This document shows, piece by piece, positions 31,731-41,496 of a stretch of 64,000 nt of DNA. This DNA comes from Sugiyamaella lignohabitans (Eukaryota; Ascomycota; Dipodascomycetes; Dipodascales; Trichomonascaceae). Position 1 is the first letter of the stretch, and the number at the start of each line of letters is the position of its first letter. The position numbers and the translations under genes were made by a program. The notes under the pieces were generated by a model that did not search any database, was not told the origin of the DNA, and saw only the letters and a program-made list of their open reading frames with translations. The stretch lies in the NCBI RefSeq assembly GCF_001640025.1, contig NC_031673.1:2046001-2110000 (forward strand). The letters are read 5' to 3'.

Positions 31731-33584
31731 ATGCAGGGAGGAGGCAATCGGCCGTACCTTGGCAAACGGAGCTCGTTCTCCAACTTCTCTCCGTACCGAG
31801 GAGCTGGAGGTATGGCAGCACAAAATGGCACCCTCCAAGATCAAATGCTCGATTCACCGCCAAAACCACGACAGCATTTTGCTTCATATGGCGGACCACC
31901 ATCATCCAACGCATTTGGCCGAGCAAATCGACTTGAAGACTATGCAGCTGGAGGATCAGGAAGTGCTGGTGCCAATGCATCCACAAACACAGCCCCTGGA
32001 AGTGCCACAGGACCCGGATCTACTGGCACTGGCATGACCACATCTGCTGCCGTAAACACAGCAGTCAGAGGCCATTCTCATTCACATTCTCATTCCTACC
32101 AACAATTGGCACCACCCCATCAGACCGATAACCAGTTCTCTAATGGTACCTCGGGATACTACGGCAACCTCGCATCGACCTCTCAGTACCCTTCCAACCC
32201 CAATACTGCGACTCCCGGCCATCCTCTCTACTCAACTTACAACCATCACACACGACGAAACGCATACTACGAATCCCACTGGCCACTTTACGCGGCCGAT
32301 TGGACCAGCGTCGAATATGCCAGCACCGACATCGTCGCAGTCGGCACCTTCAGCGAAGACCGCAACACCAACAAAATCCAGATCCTCCATGCCACAAAAC
32401 CGACCTCGGAATCCCTACAATTGACACACACAGCCGAGGCCGTCGTTGCGTACCCGGCCACCAAAATCGCCTGGGAACCGAACCAAACATCCACCGCCTC
32501 CTCAACACCGGCCCCCTCAACCCCCTCGCGGCTCCGCATGATCTCCACAGGCGACTGTCTCCGACTCTGGGACTACGACTACGACACCCACAAACTGATC
32601 CAGCGCAGCGCGCTCTTAAACGTAAGTCACTGGAGGGCATGTGCCTCCGGCGGCTGGGGCGCTGCCCCAAACCCCCCGGCTCCTCTCGCTTCGCTCGAGT
32701 CGGGCGTCGACGGTCCCAGCAGCTCCGCAAAGCGGAGCACTACGGGGTCTGGGGCAGCGCCCCAGCCGCCGGAGGCAGACCGGGCACTAGAAAGTACTAA
32801 CAGAGACCAGAAATCCAAGTCCGAGTTTCTTCCGCCGTTGACCTCGTTTGACTGGAATAAGATAGACACGTCGCTGGTGATTACGAGCTCGATAGACACT
32901 ACGTGCACGATCTGGGATATAAACACGTCGACTGCACGGACTCAGCTGATTGCTCATGATAGCGAGGTCAATGACGTGGCGTACGTGGCTAATTCGGTGG
33001 ATATTTTTGCATCGGTGGGTGCAGATGGGTCGGTAAGGGTGTTTGATTTGCGGTCGTTGGACCACTCGACTATCATTTATGAACCTGCGAATCCGGTGCC
33101 GCTGCTCCGGATTTCCGCTAATCCTCAGGATAGGAACGTGCTGGCTGCTATAGCACAGGACTCGAATAAGATCTTTGTGCTCGACATTCGGTTCCCTGGC
33201 GTGCCAATAGCGACTTTAGAAGGTCACCAGAAACCAGTTAATGCCATTTCATGGGCTCCTGCTACTGGCAAGAACGGCCAGCGCCGTCATATTCTGGCTT
33301 CGGGAGCTGACGACTGCCAGGTGCTTGTTTGGGACGTCACGTCTCAACAGCAGCAGCAACAGCAACAGGTTCAACAGTCTCAACAACAACAGCAGCAGCA
33401 GCAGCAGGCATCAACGGTTTCACCCACGTCTAATTCGGCATCTTTAGACCCCCTGGCGAAAGAGAATGCACCCATCTACAGCTTTACGAACCCTATCGAG
33501 GTCAACAACATTTCCTGGTGCGCCACAGCTGAATGGCTCGGGATCATTAGTGGTAAAGGCGTCCAGGCCGTACGTTTCGCATAG
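31731..33584 (+). CDS. WD40 protein of the DCAF7/HAN11 (YPL247C) family
   Basis: Two exons, 31731-32621 and 32811-33584, giving 554 residues. The N-terminal about 175 residues are Gly/Ser/His-rich and disordered. The beta-propeller then closely follows DCAF7/HAN11: HWPLYAADWTSVEY, KIAWEPNQ, PPLTSFDWNKIDTSLVITSS, SIDTTCTIWDINTS, LIAHDSEVNDVAYV, FASVGADGSVRVFDLRSLDH, STIIYEP and EVNNISWCATAEWLGII. In yeast this is YPL247C; the family scaffolds DYRK/HIPK-type kinases in animals. A polyQ tract interrupts the propeller between the VLVWDVTS strand and the last blade. The 189-nt intron contains a composite GC-hairpin element and has no in-frame stop. The ATG at 31731 is used because the frame further upstream starts only at GTG. 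Confidence 0.92.
   Translation: MQGGGNRPYLGKRSSFSNFSPYRGAGGMAAQNGTLQDQMLDSPPKPRQHFASYGGPPSSNAFGRANRLEDYAAGGSGSAGANASTNTAPGSATGPGSTGTGMTTSAAVNTAVRGHSHSHSHSYQQLAPPHQTDNQFSNGTSGYYGNLASTSQYPSNPNTATPGHPLYSTYNHHTRRNAYYESHWPLYAADWTSVEYASTDIVAVGTFSEDRNTNKIQILHATKPTSESLQLTHTAEAVVAYPATKIAWEPNQTSTASSTPAPSTPSRLRMISTGDCLRLWDYDYDTHKLIQRSALLNVSHWRACASGGWGAAPNPPAPLASLESGVDGPSSSAKRSTTGSGAAPQPPEADRALESTNRDQKSKSEFLPPLTSFDWNKIDTSLVITSSIDTTCTIWDINTSTARTQLIAHDSEVNDVAYVANSVDIFASVGADGSVRVFDLRSLDHSTIIYEPANPVPLLRISANPQDRNVLAAIAQDSNKIFVLDIRFPGVPIATLEGHQKPVNAISWAPATGKNGQRRHILASGADDCQVLVWDVTSQQQQQQQQVQQSQQQQQQQQQASTVSPTSNSASLDPLAKENAPIYSFTNPIEVNNISWCATAEWLGIISGKGVQAVRFA
32643..32776. repeat. Composite GC-hairpin palindrome F inside the WD40-gene intron
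   Basis: The + arm 32643-32702 (CTCGAG type; middle hairpin CTGGGGC-GCT-GCCCCAA) and - arm 32722-32776 (GCTCCGC-AAA-GCGGAGC; middle hairpin CTGGGGC-AGC-GCCCCAG), with spacer GGCGTCGACGGTCCCAGC. The pair takes up 134 of the 189 nt between GTAAGT and TACTAAC...CCAG. Confidence 0.95.
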
Positions 33585-34685
33585 CAATATATTTAATCTG
33601 CATCTAATTTCTTTCCTTATTCTGGCTCCCTATCTTCTAGACGATACTCGCAATAGCTTTGCGATCTAACAGCTGGCAACGTACAAATTTATATAATCAT
33701 TTCTAGAGTGGCGAGACAATTGGATCTTATCTCCTGTTCTATGAGGAAGAATGGGATTGAGAGAGACAGCTAGTTCGACTCGGCTCCGCAGCATCAAGTT
33801 GTCAGTCTCCCCAGAAAAAAAGAGCGAAGCGAGCCACGGGGTCTGGGGCAGACCCATGCTCAGGGGTAGATTTTCTCGGAGATACACTATACTGGAACCG
33901 GACAGGGGGTGTGAGTGGCGGTCCGAGAGTGCAGGCCGGCGCCGAGTAAGTGGGGGAGGATGCCCACATTTTGGGGGTGTGAGTGGCCGGCCGTGGCCGA
34001 GTGGGTGGGTGAATGCATGAGGACTCATAGGAGTACGGCTGACCTGCGGCTCGGGGCCGTACGGGATAGCGAATTCTGAGAGGGGGAGAGATAACGGGTG
34101 AAGCAGCAACGGAAAGTACAGCAACAACAAAAATTTATTGGACACGGTCGAGTCAATACAAACTCTGGTTAGAGCGACAGTTCTGACAGTGTTGGTACAG
34201 ATTTGGATCGGATTTTTTTGTGTCATATAAGACAGATATTTTGTCGTCATTTTTTTCTTCATTTTCCTGGATTCCTCAACGTGAAGAAACTTTTTTTGGT
34301 GGACCCGATAAAGGGTCTGTAGGTGTCTCTTTTGAACAAAGGAGACGACTAAGAAGTGAAGTTTTGGAGAGGGAGGTAGAACAAAACAGTCAGCACAGTA
34401 GAGGAAGTTGTGTTTTGTGAAAAACGAAGTTTATTAGCTGGGACCCGACAACGCTGACTCGACAGTAGCGGGTCCTGAGTACGAACGTATTTTGAAGTTA
34501 GCAGAAGTTTCTGTAACAGTTTTGAAGCTTTTTGAATTCTTCACGCTTTACATTTGTTTAAGCAGGACAATAGTGAAGTTTTGACTGTCAACTGTGTTGG
34601 GTATTCGACGAGAAGATAATTGATCGAATCGATAATAATAAGAGTAACGATAATACTTCAAACAGAACAGTAACAGTTCTTCAGG
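33585..34685. other. Intergenic region and long leader of the next gene
   Basis: No gene supported. It contains a decayed GC-hairpin fragment (33822-33850), a G-rich patch at about 33930-34030 with repeated GTGTGAGTGGC, and AT-rich sequence toward the downstream ATG. Confidence 0.45.
33822..33850 (-). repeat. Fragment of a GC-hairpin arm
   Basis: Only the terminal part GAGCGAAGCGAGCCACGGGG and the first half of the middle hairpin (GTCTGGGGCAGACCC) remain. It is a broken copy 238 bp after the WD40-gene stop. Confidence 0.75.
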
Positions 34686-36830
34686 ATGGTCGCTGTGTGC
34701 TGTGATGTCAACGCAGTTTTCGCGACTCTGCGAAGAGCAGCAGAGACGACGCGACGACTGGCCAAAGTCATTCATGATAGAATTCCTCATCATCATCGTC
34801 CGGCAACAGGCTATTTCGATCACGATTTTCTTTTTCATAGGTCGTTTATGAACTACAGTCAGGCACTGAAGAACGACCGACCTCATGAATTCTTGTTTCA
34901 GCTTCTTTACGATGGAGCAAGACACGGGACGAATGGCGGTGCAGCTGGTGGAGCTGGTGCTGGAGCCGCTTCTGGTGCTGGTTTATTGGGGTTCATGGTT
35001 GGTTTAAGAACCCGTGTTTATGCACACTTTCTTAAAAGGCTCCATGAGCACTGTAGACACATGCACGGATATCATGAGGGTGGATCTAGTCAAGGAAGTG
35101 GCTTTTTCCAGTGTTCTAAACGTAATGGCCGTGGTGGAGGTGGAAGAAGAGGATTTGGCCATGGTCATGGATATGGCCGGGGTTCTCGAGGCGGAAGATC
35201 ACATTATCGTCATGATTGTAGCGGTTTTGGATATGGCAATGACCGTATTTCACCAAGATTCACATTCGATTATAATCGCATGAATATCAGAAAGATGGCT
35301 GCTATGAAGAGACTGAAATTTAATGCATTTGCAGCTAAATTCTTCTTCACGGGTCTAGCCCGCTCTTATTCTTCATATGCTAATATGATGGGTAATCCAT
35401 ATTCGTTTTTCTATACACGAAATGCCCATCCATTTAGCACCACACCAGCATCTTGGATGCAACGCTCATACTGGAACTCTGCAGTAGGACGAGCAGTCAA
35501 GTACATTTCAATCGCGCCCAAAGTGGGTTTGTATGAACTGTACAGAGCTCATCGGGATCAATATAATGTCCATGAGACAAGCCAGTCATCGTGGGTCAGC
35601 AGATTCAGACAGAGCGAGAGGTCTCTGTTATTATCAGGAGTATCATCAAGTCATATGGGTAGTGGTGCTCGTGCTGCCAGGTCTGTTAGATACGAAAATC
35701 CAAGTTCGATGATGAAACAGATGTGGTTTCAACAAACACGAGGCACTATCAGCAGCAGCAATTCATACACAACGCATTTAAACCGGATATCACCGTTTGA
35801 AGCAGTCGAGGAGACAAACCGTATTATTGGCGGTGGAATTAATAAATACTACTCCACCAACAGAGACGAGTTCATGAACACTGGTTACGAAGACCTGGTT
35901 GAGACAGGACCTTCGATTCTGAAACCATTCGAGTCCGAACTACACCCCCCACAAACTCAATCTGCCACACAATATCAACAACGTCGACAATCGCGAGTTG
36001 AGCTTTTTAGCGAGGAGATTTCCTCGTCGGTCGTTCTTGTAGGAGTACCAACTGCGACACCAGCAGTTGAAGTAACACCGTTCAACACCGACGACCTGAT
36101 ACCAGATAATCTATCGCCACGGTCGTCAGTTGTAGAACGTATGGAGAGACCACACTCACCTGACGAGTCTATCTCACCACCTACCGAGTCGTCGTTTGTA
36201 GATTTTGATGTCACACCCAGGTTCTCTCTACCATTATCAGGGGTAGATCTCACTGACGATGCACTTCTAACAATCGAGCGTGATATGGAACTTCATTTAC
36301 AAGAAATCCGCAGCATAATTGTCGACATTCGACGGATTGCGAACCTCGGAGAACTGCCGATATCCATTGAGCGAAACGGCAATGTCATTCGAGTGCATTT
36401 TCCCAATGCCGATTCCGCACGAGTCGAGCAGCTGCTGAATGACCTGGAAGTGTCCAGAGGTATCATCATGGACACAGTCGGACCGACCCATCTTCTAATA
36501 ACGCCGGAGAATAGTCTCGCCTCCTCAGCCAGCAGCGAGTCTGGCAGGTCGTTATCGACACGAAACACGTTCTCCTCTTCATCCTCTGGTTCACCAGCTC
36601 TATCACCACAAACAACTGTGTCGTCGTCGGCACAAACACCCGTTTCCATGCCCGCCCTCACTGCACTGGACCCCTCGCCGGCTGCTGGCCTCTCGGATGA
36701 GGAGTTCACCTGGAGCTACGTGGGCGGTTCCTCCAACGGCGACATCCCGACCCCGGGACTCACCGAGTCCTGTGGCTCCACAGCCTCTTCCGAAGAGAGC
36801 TCCAGCCTGCTCATGTCCATGAGAGTCTAA
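34686..36830 (+). CDS. Unrecognised Gly/His-rich protein with a conserved-looking C-terminal module
   Basis: 714 residues, no intron seen. The N-terminal 120 residues are basic/helical with an Ala/Gly block (GGAAGGAGAGAASGAG). Residues about 130-185 are Gly/Arg/His-rich, RGG-like. A basic aromatic segment (about 200-290) and a long Ser/Thr-rich acidic region follow. Near residues 520-600 lies an ordered module: a helix (LLTIERDMELHLQEIRSIIV) and a short beta-type unit (LPISIERNGNVIRVHFPNAD), which reminds me of fungal proteins around Spg5 and similar stationary-phase factors. That resemblance is from memory and unverified. I give no function. The codon pattern and length argue for a real gene; the 5' untranslated region may be long. 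Confidence 0.7.
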   Translation: MVAVCCDVNAVFATLRRAAETTRRLAKVIHDRIPHHHRPATGYFDHDFLFHRSFMNYSQALKNDRPHEFLFQLLYDGARHGTNGGAAGGAGAGAASGAGLLGFMVGLRTRVYAHFLKRLHEHCRHMHGYHEGGSSQGSGFFQCSKRNGRGGGGRRGFGHGHGYGRGSRGGRSHYRHDCSGFGYGNDRISPRFTFDYNRMNIRKMAAMKRLKFNAFAAKFFFTGLARSYSSYANMMGNPYSFFYTRNAHPFSTTPASWMQRSYWNSAVGRAVKYISIAPKVGLYELYRAHRDQYNVHETSQSSWVSRFRQSERSLLLSGVSSSHMGSGARAARSVRYENPSSMMKQMWFQQTRGTISSSNSYTTHLNRISPFEAVEETNRIIGGGINKYYSTNRDEFMNTGYEDLVETGPSILKPFESELHPPQTQSATQYQQRRQSRVELFSEEISSSVVLVGVPTATPAVEVTPFNTDDLIPDNLSPRSSVVERMERPHSPDESISPPTESSFVDFDVTPRFSLPLSGVDLTDDALLTIERDMELHLQEIRSIIVDIRRIANLGELPISIERNGNVIRVHFPNADSARVEQLLNDLEVSRGIIMDTVGPTHLLITPENSLASSASSESGRSLSTRNTFSSSSSGSPALSPQTTVSSSAQTPVSMPALTALDPSPAAGLSDEEFTWSYVGGSSNGDIPTPGLTESCGSTASSEESSSLLMSMRV

Positions 36831-36885
36831 TTTATTTATGATATACGATGTAATAACCACGGTAATACTTTCCCAGGGGGAACAT

Positions 36886-37045
36886 GCCTCCGGCGGCTGG
36901 GGCTCTGCCCCAGACCCCGTGGCTCCTCTCGCTTCGCTCGAGTCGGTGATGGGGGATGTCCAGACAGCGGGGACCCGCACGGAACGACTCGAGCGTAGCG
37001 AGAGGAGCAGCCAGGGTCTGGGGCGGAGCCCCAGCCGCCGGAGGC
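36886..37045. repeat. Composite GC-hairpin palindrome G between two convergent genes
   Basis: The + arm 36886-36945 and - arm 36985-37045 are both CTCGAG type, the only clear homotypic pair. The + arm starts 55 bp after the stop of the plus-strand Gly/His-rich gene and the - arm 54 bp after the stop of the minus-strand SDR gene, so each gene meets an arm in the same sense orientation. Confidence 0.95.
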
Positions 37046-37099
37046 AGACTGGCCCGTACACAATAAGCCCCAGTTAATTAATTATAGCGTCGAGAGAGG

Positions 37100-38173
37100 T
37101 CAGATGGAGGAGTCGATTCCGGTGAGAGCACGGGTCGCGGTAGCGAGCTGGTGTGGGAGGGTGCGGAGGAAGGTGGTGCCATTGACGTAGAGGGGCAGTT
37201 TGAGCTCGCCACGGGATCCTTTTTCGAGAGCTTCGACCACGGCTCGAGCGGCTCGTGACGGTTCGAGAACAGGGGCAATGAAGACGTAGGGTGACCGGAC
37301 GTCCATGAAAAGCGATGTTTTCAGTTGACCAGGACTGACAAGAAGTGTACGGACACCAGTTTCGGGGAAATTGGGAGGACCAAGCTCGTGGGTCAGTGAC
37401 TCGTGAAGTGCAATTAGACCGGCTTTACTGGCTCCGTATAAACTGAGTTTTGCGGGTGATACATATCCAAGGACAGAACCAATGGTAACGACATACCCGC
37501 GGTGACGAGACACCATATCCGGCACAAAAGTGCGTACAGTTAGGAAACTGGCTAACAGGTTGATATCCAGAGTGGTTCGCATCTCGGTGTATCCGAGGTC
37601 GACGGTTTTTTTGGCTCCTTTCATGACACCGGCATTATTGACTAACACAGTGACGGTGCCATGGGTGTCGCGAATGGTCTTTGCAATGGCCGAGATCTCC
37701 TCGATATTGCTGACATCGCACTGGTAGTACGTAACTTTAGGAATTCGCGAGTGTCTTTCAGGAACATGAATATCCAGAACAATGACCTCGAACCCTTTTT
37801 GATGAAACAATAGAGCCATTTGGTACCCCAGACCACTGGCGCCGCCAGTAATAAGAACCAAATCCAGACCAGGATTAATCTTCACCAGAGGACGGTAAGC
37901 CTGGTTCTTGATCATCTGAGTTGTTGAATGGTACGATCTATGGAGATCATGAGCCAACCAAGACGATCTGGAATGGTGATTGTGGTGGCCAACCGGTTGT
38001 AAACGCGGAACATTATTATCTTTGCGATTATACTGAACAGGCGGGAGAATATTAAAAGTGGGAGTTACAATCCCCGTGCCAGACACCGACGACAGCGTTG
38101 ATGTCTGGGTGCGAGTGGACACCTGTGTCCGTGAAGTGCGACGGTACGACATTGGCTCACTGATGGGTTGCAA
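37100..38173 (-). CDS. Short-chain dehydrogenase/reductase, SDR16C/Tda5-like
   Basis: 357 residues. After about 100 basic, probably membrane- or droplet-associating residues comes a classical SDR: cofactor loop TGGASGLG (109-116), acidic residue VLDIHVP after beta2, NNAG (179-182), Ser233 in TIGSVLG, and the catalytic YGASK (Tyr246, Lys250). An aspartate at the end of beta2 favours NAD(H). The overall pattern fits retinol/17-beta-hydroxysteroid dehydrogenase-like SDRs, to which yeast Tda5 belongs. The substrate cannot be deduced. The first ATG is used; ATGs at residues 8 and 87 are alternatives, and the N-terminal 85 residues are low complexity. Confidence 0.88.
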   Translation of the reverse strand: MQPISEPMSYRRTSRTQVSTRTQTSTLSSVSGTGIVTPTFNILPPVQYNRKDNNVPRLQPVGHHNHHSRSSWLAHDLHRSYHSTTQMIKNQAYRPLVKINPGLDLVLITGGASGLGYQMALLFHQKGFEVIVLDIHVPERHSRIPKVTYYQCDVSNIEEISAIAKTIRDTHGTVTVLVNNAGVMKGAKKTVDLGYTEMRTTLDINLLASFLTVRTFVPDMVSRHRGYVVTIGSVLGYVSPAKLSLYGASKAGLIALHESLTHELGPPNFPETGVRTLLVSPGQLKTSLFMDVRSPYVFIAPVLEPSRAARAVVEALEKGSRGELKLPLYVNGTTFLRTLPHQLATATRALTGIDSSI

Positions 38174-38298
38174 CTACGACACAAAACACAAACCACCTCC
38201 TCCCTTCCCCAAATATAAACCCTGGCAGCCCGCCGATCACCACCCCCTGAATATGCACGATAAGAACAATGTTGCATGGACTGTTGCCCCCACTGTGA

Positions 38299-38349
38299 CT
38301 CCGGCGGCCAAGTTCTGCCCGGACCCGTAGTCCTCCACTTCGCGGAGGG
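38299..38349 (+). repeat. Decayed GC-hairpin arm upstream of the SDR gene
   Basis: CTCCGGCGGC is followed by a scrambled middle hairpin (CAAGTTCTGCCC), then a terminal stem CCTCC-ACTTCGC-GGAGG. The terminal stem keeps five pairs with yet another sequence. Confidence 0.65.
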
Positions 38350-38412
38350 GTGCCCCCAATGTGTCAAGCTGAGGAGCAGTATGCTAGATATTACTCCGCT
38401 CACCTCCGATTC

Positions 38413-38445
38413 AAGATTTTATTTTATTTTATTTTATTTTGTTTT
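38413..38445 (+). repeat. ATTTT microsatellite
   Basis: About six imperfect copies of a pentanucleotide (ATTTT), the last with a G substitution. Confidence 0.85.
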
Positions 38446-38775
38446 ATCAGTTCAGATAAGACGGCCTCGATTGTAGTTGATAGATTGAGTCGGGATAGGC
38501 TAAGAGCGTTGAGTGATCGCAACAAATGATAATAAGAAATATATTGATGCTGTAGTTGGATAAAGAGTAAGATAAAAAGAGAAATAAGAAAGTTCCTTTA
38601 TATAACAAGTATGAATGTCCCCATATGACTCAATAGTTACTGTCAACCAATGAGAATGCTTTAAGATAGAATTTAATTAAATATCATTTCCAGGAAATAA
38701 TATTTATCAATTAACAACTGTCATATGATATGGCATTAGACAACGATCACCAGCAACCAGGTTTGGGGGTCGTGT

Positions 38776-38904
38776 GCCTCCGGCGGCTGGGGCTCCGCCC
38801 CAGACCCCGTGGCTCCTGCTTCGCGTGGGGGTTCCCAACGAAACAACTCTAGCAAAGCGAGAGGAGCAACCAGGGTCTGGGGCGGAGCCCCAGCCGCCGG
38901 AGGC
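38776..38904. repeat. Composite GC-hairpin palindrome H upstream of IWR1
   Basis: The + arm 38776-38826 has a broken CTCCTGC-type end (GCTTCGCGTGGGG). The - arm 38845-38904 carries CTCTAG instead of CTCGAG and loop AAA. It lies 155 bp before the IWR1 ATG, with a C-rich outer flank on the right. Confidence 0.92.
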
Positions 38905-39059
38905 ATACCCCCCTTCCCCCAGTACCCCTGTTGTTAGTAGGGTTAGGGGTGGACGTGCCCTGCATATGTGGAGGAGGTGATGCGGACTTCGGTTTTCAAA
39001 ACAGCAAAAGCCGATCTGATCTCGGAGGAAGACTGAGCGAGAAGGAAAGGTCGTTTGCA

Positions 39060-40381
39060 ATGGAGTCGGCGAATTCGAGCGGTACAGCGGGCAATGGCCA
39101 GTTTCTGGTGCCGCCACACACGGTGCGGATCAAGAGAAAGCGTGGTCAGGACCCGATTCAGGCGCTCTGTAAGTGTTTGCGACGGCTCAGATGAGGGTGT
39201 GAGTGCGGGGATGGCAGATTTCTAACGAAGATTCGTGTAGTGATTGATGAACAGGCTCGTTCAGGAGCTAAGAAACGGTCGAGAACTGATTCGTATGGTA
39301 AGTTTTGGGTGGTTTTTATGTGGGTTCTGGGTGGGTTTTGCGTGTTGAGAGGGGGTTTATGTTCTAACTGCGATGCAGTGTTTAAACTGGCCGGCACGTT
39401 CGAGAACGAACCAGCGGCACCCAGTGATGTCGTGCTTCACCAGGAAAGTAGCACCAAAGTAGAGGAGTTGGCAGACAAACGGGTGTTTCGGTTTCCTAAA
39501 CGATCTAAAATCAATGGCAATGATAGTCAGGGAGTGGTTCCTCATGATGATCCAGAAGTGTCCCAGTCACTTACAGACATGGTCCAGTCGTATCTGGGAT
39601 TGGATGAAAACAAACCAAGTTCTCCTTTGAAGGATCTGGGAAGCAGTGGTGCTACTCTGGATAGCACTTTAATACCAGGTGAAGACCAGAATGATGGCGA
39701 CGAATACGTTTATGATATCTACTACCGGGAACGATACACTGGAGACGATAGTCTGGACGAGTCTAAAGTTGGCATTATGTATGTATTTTAAACGAGAGTT
39801 TTTGGTGATTTTTTGGTGAGCGGAGTACTAACGGGTGATTATATAGTGTTCTGCTGGATTCGGATTATGAAGATTTGGCGGGAGATGATGATGTCGATTC
39901 TAATGTTGGTGGGACCGATGACGAGGATTCGAATGCAGAGGACTTTTATAAGAACGATTATCCAGATGAAGTTTCAGGTGATGAAGAAGAAGAAGAAGAG
40001 GAGGAGGAAGAGAAAGATGATAGTGACGAAGAAGGTAATAGCACAGCTGTCGACAGGTTGGCTCCTAGGACCAAATTCCAGCTGAGACGAATGATGGGAC
40101 AGGGTCGCGGCGAGGATACAGCTGAATGGGATGGGGAGTATGAAGATGGAGGTGATGAGGACGATGGGACGTGGAATGACGACGACGAAGGGAACATTAA
40201 TAATAAACGAGATAATTATGATGGAGAGATTGAAGACGACGATGATCAGGATTATGATGACTACGACGATATTCACAGTCCGCCAAATGAGGTCGGAGAC
40301 GAGCAGTGGAGTGAAGACGAGGATCTCGAGCAGTACCGGGACCGGATACTAGGGAATTTAGAAACGAGTTTACGCGAATAG
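39060..40381 (+). CDS. IWR1: RNA polymerase II nuclear-import factor Iwr1
   Basis: Four exons: 39060-39168, 39241-39297, 39379-39778, 39847-40381, giving 366 residues (Saccharomyces: 353). The N-terminal signature VPPHTVRIKRKRGQDPIQAL is spliced to LIDEQARSGAKKRSRTDSYV and FKLAGTFENE. The core YVYDIYYRERYTGDDS, then GIIVLLDSDYEDLAGDDD and DSNAEDFYKNDYPDE, followed by a long acidic tail, is the Iwr1 pattern. Iwr1 binds assembled RNA polymerase II in the cytoplasm and supplies its nuclear-localisation signal. Introns are 72, 81 and 68 nt, with GTAAGT or GTATGT donors and TTCTAAC or TACTAAC branch sites. Intron 2 (81 nt) has no in-frame stop, so retention would add 27 residues. Confidence 0.93.
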
Positions 40382-40541
40382 CGTCAACCTGTCCGCTAGA
40401 GAGTACCTATGACCCCATCAGGCATCAGGTCCTCATAAAGCTCTTACTGTAAATCTGTACTATATAATCATAAGCATAATCACATTGTTAGTCATATAAA
40501 TAATCATACTGAATACTAGTGATTTTCTGGGGGTGGTTTGC

Positions 40542-40601
40542 GCCTCCGGCGGCTGGGGCTCCGCCCCAGACCCCGCTGCTTCTCTCGCTTCGCTCGAGTC
40601 G
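40542..40601 (+). repeat. Single GC-hairpin arm 3' of IWR1
   Basis: A CTCGAG-type + arm 160 bp after the IWR1 stop, in the common orientation, preceded by G-rich CTGGGGGTGG. The downstream flank GGGCGTTGGGGGCCCC resembles a shortened spacer. Confidence 0.93.
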
Positions 40602-40629
40602 GGCGTTGGGGGCCCCGTGGTTTCACATT

Positions 40630-41495
40630 TTCCAGATTGTTCATATCTTCACAGCAAATATATCGCTCAGTGGATATATTCCGGCTCATGCACTCACACT
40701 AGATCTCAGAGCATAGATGTGACATTCTGTATGAGTACATCACAGCTAATGCGTACCACAGTAGATATAATTCTCGTGGAATACACTTAGTTTGTTCATA
40801 TACTCACTGCGAACCCATAGCTCAGTGGATAGAAAGGGCTTGTACATGAGGAGTTCGCACAGAGTAAATCCAGTTAAATCGTGCAAATCCATAGTGAATA
40901 GATCTCAATTATAGATGTGGTATTCACAGTGAGTACATCCAGATTATATATGATCTTCACCCTGGACACATCATAGCAAATGAGATATTCACAGTGACCA
41001 CATCTCATAGCCATATATGTATTCACAGGATTAATCTGTTTGTTCACATATTCGCAGCGAATAAATCCTGACTCATATACGATACTTACTCTGAATACTT
41101 CCCAGCTCATATATGTAATCTTCACAGGCGTGAATCCAGCTTATTCGTGTATGCCAGCCAATGCATCGCTCGGTGACTACGTCGCAGCTCATAAAAGGAA
41201 TCCATCTCATGGTCATGTATTCACAGCGACCACATCCACCTCAAATATGATATTCACAGGATACACCTCATAGCATACCTGTGATATTCACAGGAGTATC
41301 GTTTCCTCGGTCCCAACCACTCCTGCGAAGCAGGAGCAACCAGGGTCTGGGGCGGAGCCCCAGCCGCCGGAGGCAGACCCCCTCCCCAATCAGTGGCTAC
41401 AACGGCCTATATGCGACATTCACGGGACTTTATCCAGCTTATTCATATATTCACAGTGAATACATCCAGATTATATGTGATATGTGGCATACAGG
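40630..41495. repeat. Degenerate minisatellite between IWR1 and the BAR-SH3 gene
   Basis: About 850 bp of diverged units, mostly 30-36 bp, with the theme ATTCACAGTGAATACATCC followed by AG(C/A)TTATATATG. TATTCACAG recurs throughout. It runs up to the stop codon of the minus-strand BAR-SH3 gene, so it would form that gene's 3' flank. One GC-hairpin arm (41320-41374) is inserted in it. Confidence 0.8.
41320..41374 (-). repeat. Single GC-hairpin arm inside the minisatellite, 3' of the BAR-SH3 gene
   Basis: A CTCCTGC-GAA-GCAGGAG type - arm, 122 bp after the BAR-SH3 stop in the common orientation, followed by CCCCCTCCCC (G-rich on the gene strand). Minisatellite units continue on both sides, so the arm is younger than the array. 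Confidence 0.93.
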
Positions 41496-41496
41496 A

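Noticed and set aside
40813..40870. tRNA-like string ATAGCTCAGTGGATAG
   Set aside because: It recalls a tRNA D-arm, but no acceptor stem, anticodon arm or T-loop GTTCGA follows; it is part of the diverged minisatellite.
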